This document shows, one piece after another, positions 6,307 to 9,015 of a stretch of DNA of 9,015 bases. Source of the stretch: Dehalococcoidia bacterium (lineage in GTDB: Bacteria; Chloroflexota; Dehalococcoidia; Dehalococcoidales; UBA5760); contig DAOWDD010000011.1 in the NCBI GenBank assembly GCA_030639215.1, forward strand, positions 1 to 9,015, written 5' to 3'. The translations under genes and the position numbers were made by a program. Numbering within the stretch: position 1 is the stretch's first letter; each line of letters starts with the position of its first letter. Under the pieces are notes generated by a model. The model made no database searches, was not told where the DNA came from, and worked only from the letters and a program-made list of their open reading frames with translations.

Positions 6307-6658
6307 TCTTTGCCTGACTGGCCTTACAATCCAAACACAGGCCTGCCTGGGGAAGCGCCTCCAATCGGGCCGGGGCTATCGGTTGGCCACAAACATCACA
6401 CAAGCCATAGGTCCCTTTTTCAAACTTATCGAAGGCGTGCTCAATTGCTATCAACTGGTCCTTGATACGCTTCTCTAACTCCAATCTGGTCTCTAACTCA
6501 GCGGTCTCGGTAGCTTCCTCCTCCCTTTTGCCGAAAGGGCTACCCTCACGCCTCTCATCCGTACCAGGAGCACTGGCCTCCAGCTGCTCCAGTTCATGAT
6601 TTAAGAGCTTACGCTCGCTCTCCAATCGAGAGCGAAGGATATCAAAATTCTCAGTCAC
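6290..6658 (-). CDS. DksA/TraR-type C4 zinc-finger protein
   Basis: A 122-residue cytoplasmic protein with a long charged coiled-coil-like N-terminal part (about 5-30 and 45-80). A C-terminal zinc finger has Cys87, Cys90, Cys108 and Cys111 (CDVCGxxI...ARLEALPxAxLCLDC, with 17 residues between the pairs). This is the DksA/TraR family, some of whose members insert a coiled coil into the RNA polymerase secondary channel. The DxxDxA tip motif of true DksA is not evident between the two helices (30-45), so a full ppGpp-cofactor role is doubtful; the B. subtilis YlyA-type protein is the nearer analogue. The start is GTG at 6656-6658 with GGAGG 5 nt upstream. It is the first gene of the minus-strand unit and overlaps lspA by 17 bp. 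A promoter candidate lies about 130 bp upstream. Confidence 0.88.
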   Translation of the reverse strand: MTENFDILRSRLESERKLLNHELEQLEASAPGTDERREGSPFGKREEEATETAELETRLELEKRIKDQLIAIEHAFDKFEKGTYGLCDVCGQPIAPARLEALPQAGLCLDCKASQAKNAKGK

Positions 6659-6741
6659 GCCGACCTCCCCAACTCACCTGTCAAATCTCGAGGTACCCCT
6701 TTTATCGCTCCTACTTTGAGTTGATAAGTAAGTTGTTGTGT

Positions 6742-6781
6742 TAGCTATAAATAAACCCTGGCAAGCACCAGGGCACAGCTA
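6742..6781 (-). other. Hairpin in the 5' leader of the TraR-like/lspA transcript
   Basis: CCCTGG (6756-6761) pairs with CCAGGG (6768-6773) around a 6-nt loop. An outer 5-bp pairing, TAGCT (6742-6746) with AGCTA (6777-6781), flanks it. On the minus strand the inner stem is followed by TTTATTTAT, a weak terminator-like tail. It begins at the predicted transcript start (about 6780), so it may be a 5' stabilising stem or an attenuator. Confidence 0.35.
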
Positions 6782-6786
6782 TCCTT

Positions 6787-6815
6787 AGTGTATCTAATTT
6801 ATTCTATTTTATCAA
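6787..6815 (-). promoter_or_regulatory. Sigma70-type promoter for the TraR-like/lspA operon
   Basis: On the minus strand TTGATA (6810-6815) is separated by exactly 17 nt from TACACT (6787-6792). Five of six and four of six bases match consensus. Transcription would begin near 6780, giving a leader of about 120 nt before the GTG at 6658. Confidence 0.55.
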
Positions 6816-6826
6816 GCCCTTTTGCC

Positions 6827-6842
6827 TACCAATTTTTTGGTA
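6827..6842. promoter_or_regulatory. Palindrome in divergent promoter region (possible operator)
   Basis: TACCAA, four T, then TTGGTA form a perfect 6-bp-arm palindrome. It lies between the minus-strand -35 (6810-6815) and the plus-strand -10 (6884-6889), a position where a regulator could act on both divergent units. No bound protein can be named. Confidence 0.25.
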
Positions 6843-6880
6843 ACCCATTCGGTTAATCCTCTTCCCTTTAATTACAGTTG

Positions 6881-6889
6881 TGATATACT
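6881..6889 (+). promoter_or_regulatory. Extended -10 promoter for the endonuclease IV-like gene
   Basis: TGATATACT (TGn plus TATACT at 6884-6889) is an extended -10. The -35 region is poor (TTCCCT at 16 nt). Transcription would start near 6896, about 36 nt before the ATG at 6932. Confidence 0.42.
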
Positions 6890-6931
6890 ATACCATCATA
6901 TTCAGAATAATCAAGGGGGAGAGGGAAATAA

Positions 6932-7771
6932 ATGGCAGGGCTGCTTTTTGGGACTGCCGGTATTCCTCATAGCGCCGGACTGCGGATTGCCGCCTGCGGA
7001 ATCGAGCGTTCCGCTGAGCTTGGGCTCGGCTGTATGGAGCTGGAATTCGTTCGGGGAGTCAGGATGAGTGAGGCTACCGCCTACCAGGTTGCCGAGACAG
7101 CCGCCAAAGCAGGGGTAAGACTGTCCGCCCACGCCCCCTACTTCATGAACTTTAACGCCCACGAGCCGGCAAAGATAAAGGCCAGCCAGCAGCGGCTGCT
7201 GGCGACAGCCCGCATTGCCGCTCTCTGTGGAGCGGAAAGCATTGTCTTCCACGCCGCCTTTTATCTCGATGACCCTCCTCGTGAGACCTATCAGACCGTC
7301 AAGAAACACCTGAAAGAAACACTGGACCAGTTAAAGTGTGAAAATAATCGGGTCTTAATTAGGCCGGAGGTTATGGGTAAGGTTGCTCAGTTCGGAACAA
7401 TAGACGAAATACTTGAGCTAAGCAGCGAATTGGAAGGGCTGGCCCCCTGCCTGGACTTTGCCCACTGGCATGCCCGGACGGGGAAGTCTAATTCCTACGC
7501 GGAGTTTAGCGCTATCCTGAAACGGGTCAAAGAGCGGTTGGGGCAAACCGCCCTGGCAAATATGCACATCCATGTCTCCGGCATTGCCTACGGAAAGAAG
7601 GGGGAATTAAATCACCTGAACCTAAAAGAGTCAGACCTGGAGTATGTTGAACTTCTGCGCGCGTTCAAGGACCACGACATCAAGGGGCTGGTCATCTGCG
7701 AAAGCCCCAACCTGGAGGAGGACGCTCTTCTACTGCAAGAAACCTACAGAAGCCTGCTCCAGACAGAATGA
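6932..7771 (+). CDS. Endonuclease IV-like TIM-barrel protein (AP endonuclease family 2)
   Basis: A 279-residue cytoplasmic TIM barrel of the AP-endonuclease family 2 / xylose-isomerase-like fold. Members with full metal sites cut DNA 5' of abasic sites using three zinc ions. Likely ligands in order are His67 (SAHAPY), His107 (VFHAAF), Glu146 (RPEVMG), Asp175 and His178 (LDFAHWH), His212 or His214 (MHIHVSG), His228 (LNHLNL) and Glu257 (ICESPN). Compared with E. coli Nfo, the Asp of its DxH pair (Asp229/His231) is not present: the residues two and three before His228 are Leu226 and Glu225. The third metal site may therefore be altered. Length matches Nfo-like proteins. The ATG at 6932 follows a purine-rich AGGGGGAGAGGG with 6 nt spacing. 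The gene is divergent from the TraR-like operon and 161 bp before ftsH. Fold is sure; true AP-endonuclease activity is likely but unproven. Confidence 0.85.
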   Translation: MAGLLFGTAGIPHSAGLRIAACGIERSAELGLGCMELEFVRGVRMSEATAYQVAETAAKAGVRLSAHAPYFMNFNAHEPAKIKASQQRLLATARIAALCGAESIVFHAAFYLDDPPRETYQTVKKHLKETLDQLKCENNRVLIRPEVMGKVAQFGTIDEILELSSELEGLAPCLDFAHWHARTGKSNSYAEFSAILKRVKERLGQTALANMHIHVSGIAYGKKGELNHLNLKESDLEYVELLRAFKDHDIKGLVICESPNLEEDALLLQETYRSLLQTE

Positions 7772-7932
7772 TTACCTGTATTGAAAACCGGTAAGAAAAA
7801 CGGGCTATAGTGATAGAAAATGGTGAAAACCCCTTGTTTTTCCCGTTTGCGGCTATTTCTGGTATAATTAACTTGCGGTTGGTTTACTAGGTAGCTTAAA
7901 AAAGGATGACCGACCATAAGGCAGGACGCAGA
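7772..7932 (+). other. Intergenic region before ftsH
   Basis: This 161-bp gap holds the ftsH promoter candidate and several weak inverted repeats. Examples are AAACGGG at 7798-7804 with CCCGTTT at 7842-7848, and AAAAC/GTTTT at 7826-7840. None forms a convincing GC stem followed by a T-run, so no terminator is called for the upstream gene. Confidence 0.5.
7860..7868 (+). promoter_or_regulatory. Extended -10 promoter for ftsH
   Basis: TGGTATAAT is a perfect TATAAT (7863-7868) with a TGn extension. No good -35 is at 16-18 nt. Transcription should start near 7875, leaving a leader of about 58 nt to the preferred ATG at 7933. Confidence 0.6.
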
Positions 7933-9015
7933 ATGAACTTTGGCTTAAGTCGAAACCTAATAATATTCATAGTTATGCTGGGCGTTGCTATAGCTCTCTT
8001 CTCTTTCTTACCGATGACAAGTGATAAACCGGTGGAAATCAGCACAGAGGAAGCGATTGTCATGTCCCAGAACGGCGAGATCGACAAGATTGTCGTAGAT
8101 GGTGAATCATTACTGATTACCAGCACCAGTGGCACGGAGCTAATAGCGGTAATCGGGACGCTGAGCCTGGTTGACCTCAGGGAACTGGGGCTTAACCTTG
8201 AGGGAGTAGACTGGGAAGTAACTCCGTCAGGCATTAACTGGGGCAGTATGATGCTAAACTTCCTTCCCCTTATCATCTTCGGTGGTCTGCTGTTCTTCCT
8301 GTTTCGCCGGGCGCAGGGGGCCAACAGCCAGGCAATGAACTTTGGCCGCAGCCGTGCCCGACTCGCCACCACCACCCCGACAGTAACCTTTGATGATGTC
8401 GCCGGGGCAGAGGAAGCGAAACAGGAGGTGCGCGAGGTTGTCGATTTCCTCAAGTCGCGCGAGAAGTTCCAGAAACTGGGCGCCCGTATCCCGAGAGGAC
8501 TACTGCTGGTAGGACCGCCGGGTACCGGAAAGACACTGCTGGCAAGGGCAATCGCCGGTGAGGCCGGAGTGCCCTTTTATTCAATCAGCGGCAGCGAGTT
8601 CGTGGAGATGTTTGTTGGTGTTGGCGCCTCCCGGGTGCGCGACCTCTTTGAGCAGGCGAAACGCAATACCCCCTGCATTATCTTCATTGATGAAATCGAT
8701 GCCGTAGGCCGTCACCGCGGCGCCGGACTGGGCGGTGGTCATGACGAGAGGGAACAGACCCTTAACCAGATCCTGACCGAGATGGACGGCTTTGACACCA
8801 ATACCAATGTGATTATTCTCGCCGCTACCAACCGGCCGGATATACTTGACCCGGCCCTGCTGCGTCCGGGACGTTTCGACCGTCGGGTAATCCTGGACCG
8901 ACCTGATATTAACGGGCGAGCCGCCATCTTAAAGGTCCATATCAGTGGCAAACCACTGGCGGAAACGGTCAGCCTTGAAGTACTGGCAAAACAGACCGCT
9001 GGCTTCAGTGGCGCC
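7933..9015 (+). CDS. ftsH: ATP-dependent zinc metalloprotease FtsH (3'-truncated by window edge)
   Basis: The frame stays open to the window end, giving the first 361 residues of a membrane-anchored AAA+ protease that degrades misfolded membrane and regulatory proteins. TM1 is about residues 8-27, an extracytoplasmic domain of about 80 residues follows, and TM2 is about 107-125. The AAA+ core has Walker A GPPGTGKT (194-201), the pore loop MFVGVG (226-231), Walker B IIFIDEID (249-256) and the second region of homology [19 protein letters not shown] (299-317). The HEXXH zinc-protease domain would lie beyond the edge. The ATG at 7933 is preferred because AGGA (7923-7926) lies 6 nt upstream. An in-frame ATG at 7906 would add nine residues (MTDHKAGRR) but has AAAAGG directly abutting it. 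Its own extended -10 promoter precedes it. Confidence 0.97.
   Translation, partial: MNFGLSRNLIIFIVMLGVAIALFSFLPMTSDKPVEISTEEAIVMSQNGEIDKIVVDGESLLITSTSGTELIAVIGTLSLVDLRELGLNLEGVDWEVTPSGINWGSMMLNFLPLIIFGGLLFFLFRRAQGANSQAMNFGRSRARLATTTPTVTFDDVAGAEEAKQEVREVVDFLKSREKFQKLGARIPRGLLLVGPPGTGKTLLARAIAGEAGVPFYSISGSEFVEMFVGVGASRVRDLFEQAKRNTPCIIFIDEIDAVGRHRGAGLGGGHDEREQTLNQILTEMDGFDTNTNVIILAATNRPDILDPALLRPGRFDRRVILDRPDINGRAAILKVHISGKPLAETVSLEVLAKQTAGFSGA

Noticed and set aside
7772..7848. Weak inverted repeats after the endonuclease IV-like gene
   Set aside because: The arms are only 5-7 bp, AT-rich or far apart, with no T-run directly after a GC stem, so no terminator is called.
7896..8453. 185-codon minus-strand ORF opposite ftsH
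   Set aside because: It is antisense to the clear FtsH N-terminus and Walker A region, and its Ser/Arg-rich low-complexity translation is typical of a shadow.

Overview
The window looks like a bacterial chromosome segment of moderate-to-high GC, with a short AT-richer block at its left end. A plausible source is a Chloroflexota (Dehalococcoidia-like) or other anaerobic, Gram-positive-type bacterium. The hints are low-oxygen Fe-S/radical enzymes, a TraR-like gene followed by lspA and an rluD-type gene (compare ylyA-lspA-ylyB of Bacillus subtilis), and an endonuclease IV-like gene beside ftsH. This taxonomic guess is inference, since no rRNA or other marker RNA is present.

Left end (1-880, + strand, AT-richer): the 3' end of a nucleotidyltransferase-like gene overlaps a 105-residue small partner gene, an arrangement reminiscent of toxin-antitoxin-like nucleotidyltransferase pairs. 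A 37-codon very basic ORF follows, with its own promoter and ribosome binding site, and is possibly a frameshifted remnant. The block ends where it meets the convergent genes, and its composition suggests acquired DNA.

Centre left (877-3153, - strand): three uncharacterised redox-type genes. Read in transcription order they are an iron-sulfur flavoprotein (flavodoxin-like NAD(P)H:FMN reductase family), a 15-cysteine DUF3795-like protein 11 bp behind it, and, beyond a REP-like hairpin, a PflX/COG1313 radical SAM protein.

Centre (3190-6658, - strand): housekeeping genes. In transcription order they are a DksA/TraR-type zinc-finger protein, lspA (signal peptidase II, overlapping by 17 bp), an RluD-family pseudouridine synthase and gltX (glutamyl-tRNA synthetase). 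A good promoter for the first pair lies at 6787-6815, and further promoter candidates precede the rluD-like gene and gltX.

Right (6932-9015, + strand): divergent from the above, an endonuclease IV-like TIM-barrel gene, then ftsH. ftsH is cut off by the window end after its AAA+ core. Both + strand genes have extended -10 promoter candidates (6884-6889 and 7863-7868).

No rRNA, tRNA, CRISPR array, insertion sequence or recognisable riboswitch was seen. The parts least explained by known biology are the left-end overlapping pair, the basic mini-ORF, and the flavoprotein/DUF3795/radical SAM group.
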